A stretch of 64,000 nucleotides of DNA, from assembly GCA_933228895.1 (NCBI GenBank), contig OW121853.1:122842133-122906132 (forward strand). Direction: 5' to 3'. The stretch comes from Platycnemis pennipes (lineage: Eukaryota > Arthropoda > Insecta > Odonata > Platycnemididae). The translations under genes were made by a program, and so were the position numbers. The notes under the pieces were generated by a model. The model saw nothing but the letters and a program-made list of their open reading frames with translations. It did no database searches and was not told where the DNA came from. Positions 63,667 through 64,000 of this stretch are shown here, one piece after another. The first letter of the stretch is position 1, and each line of letters starts with the position of its first letter.

Positions 63667-64000
63667 ACATCATCATTGGTCAACAATGCTAGGATTGGTT
63701 TGACGCAGCTTTCCACTCGATTCTTCCATCGGCCAACCTTTTCATTGTGACGTAATTCTTCTCTTTTAAATCCCTCACAACCTGTTCAATGTATCTCATT
63801 CGAGGCCTGCCTTTTCCAATCTTCCCGTTCACTTTTCCCTCGACGATAGTGTTCATCAGGCCATCATATCTCAAGATATATCCGATTAAGTTGTCCCTTC
63901 TTTTTAGAGTTTTCAGCAGACTTATTTTTTCTCCCACTCTTCTTAGGACTTCCTCGTTACTTACTCGGTCGATCCATTTAATCTTCAGCATTCTTCTGTA
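63667..64000 (-). pseudogene. LINE ORF2 C-terminal tail, continues past the window edge
   Basis: On the minus strand a 100-codon frame (63991-63689) stays open: MLKIKWIDRVSNEEVLRRVG, NLIGYILRYDGL, GKGRPRMRYIEQVV and RIEWKAASNQS, then stop. It is the same family as 46247-46955, here without stops in the visible part. A CATCATCAT tail on the plus strand (63667-63676) marks the 3' end. How far it extends upstream is outside the window. Confidence 0.88.

Noticed and set aside
1..64000. CRISPR array, rRNA genes or bacterial operons
   Set aside because: No regularly spaced direct repeats, no rRNA-like core sequences and no dense gene arrangement; the window is eukaryotic.

Overview
This window is eukaryotic and almost entirely non-coding. 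The types of mobile element suggest an arthropod, most likely an insect: Penelope-like retroelements (PLEs), LINEs with (GAT)n tails, a Jockey/CR1-like LINE, a Helitron, PIF/Harbinger, hAT, many MITEs and tRNA-derived SINEs. The species cannot be fixed from the sequence; an odonate is only a guess. No complete host gene was found. No rRNA gene, CRISPR array or bacterial-style operon was seen. All coding sequence that can be recognised is transposon-derived, and nearly all of it is broken.

Layout. 0-8.5 kb: GC-rich, CpG-rich blocks (about 1.4-2.8 and 5.4-5.65 kb) that could hold a host promoter or first exon, a TAA-type MITE (3.84-4.07 kb) and the first of six copies of a ~540-bp MITE called here M540. 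8.7-15.5 kb: a PLE-type palindromic insertion with target site duplication (TSD), a SINE with TSD, a LINE 3' tail and a CACA-rich duplicated tract. 17.5-22 kb: a ~4.5-kb PIF/Harbinger element with a decayed transposase. 22.2-24.6 kb: nested insertions (MITE, LINE inside it, M540 copy, another LINE with TSD). 24.9-31.5 kb: the retroelement core, with palindromic PLE derivatives, an M540 copy carrying a smaller nested element, a LINE RNase H remnant, an 800-bp hAT with a perfect 8-bp TSD, and two PLE pseudogenes. 33.5-38.7 kb: dispersed repeats, an inverted SINE pair, a 581-bp MITE, an M540 copy and a SINE with a 16-17 bp TSD. 39.8-42.4 kb: the 3' end of a Helitron and two more PLE remnants, one with an open GIY-YIG ORF between inverted pseudo-LTRs. 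43.6-48.8 kb: MITEs, a LINE tail and a Jockey/CR1-like LINE split by a PLE palindrome. 48.8-57 kb: mostly AT-rich sequence I do not recognise. 57-64 kb: compound repeats, a palindromic PLE insertion with TSD, the last M540 copy and a LINE tail running off the right edge.

The most interesting signal is a set of short insertions (126-229 bp) at about 8.8, 25.1, 30.1, 48.1 and 60.0 kb, with a weaker relative at 10.0 kb. They have 12-15 bp TSDs and are wholly or partly palindromic. Near their centre, and in the termini of two PLE pseudogenes, is a motif of the form CTGANGA + one base + variable stem-loop + GAAAC. The stems differ in sequence but keep pairing. This resembles a hammerhead ribozyme core, which is known from PLE pseudo-LTRs. 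The group may be a family of small non-autonomous elements mobilised by PLEs.
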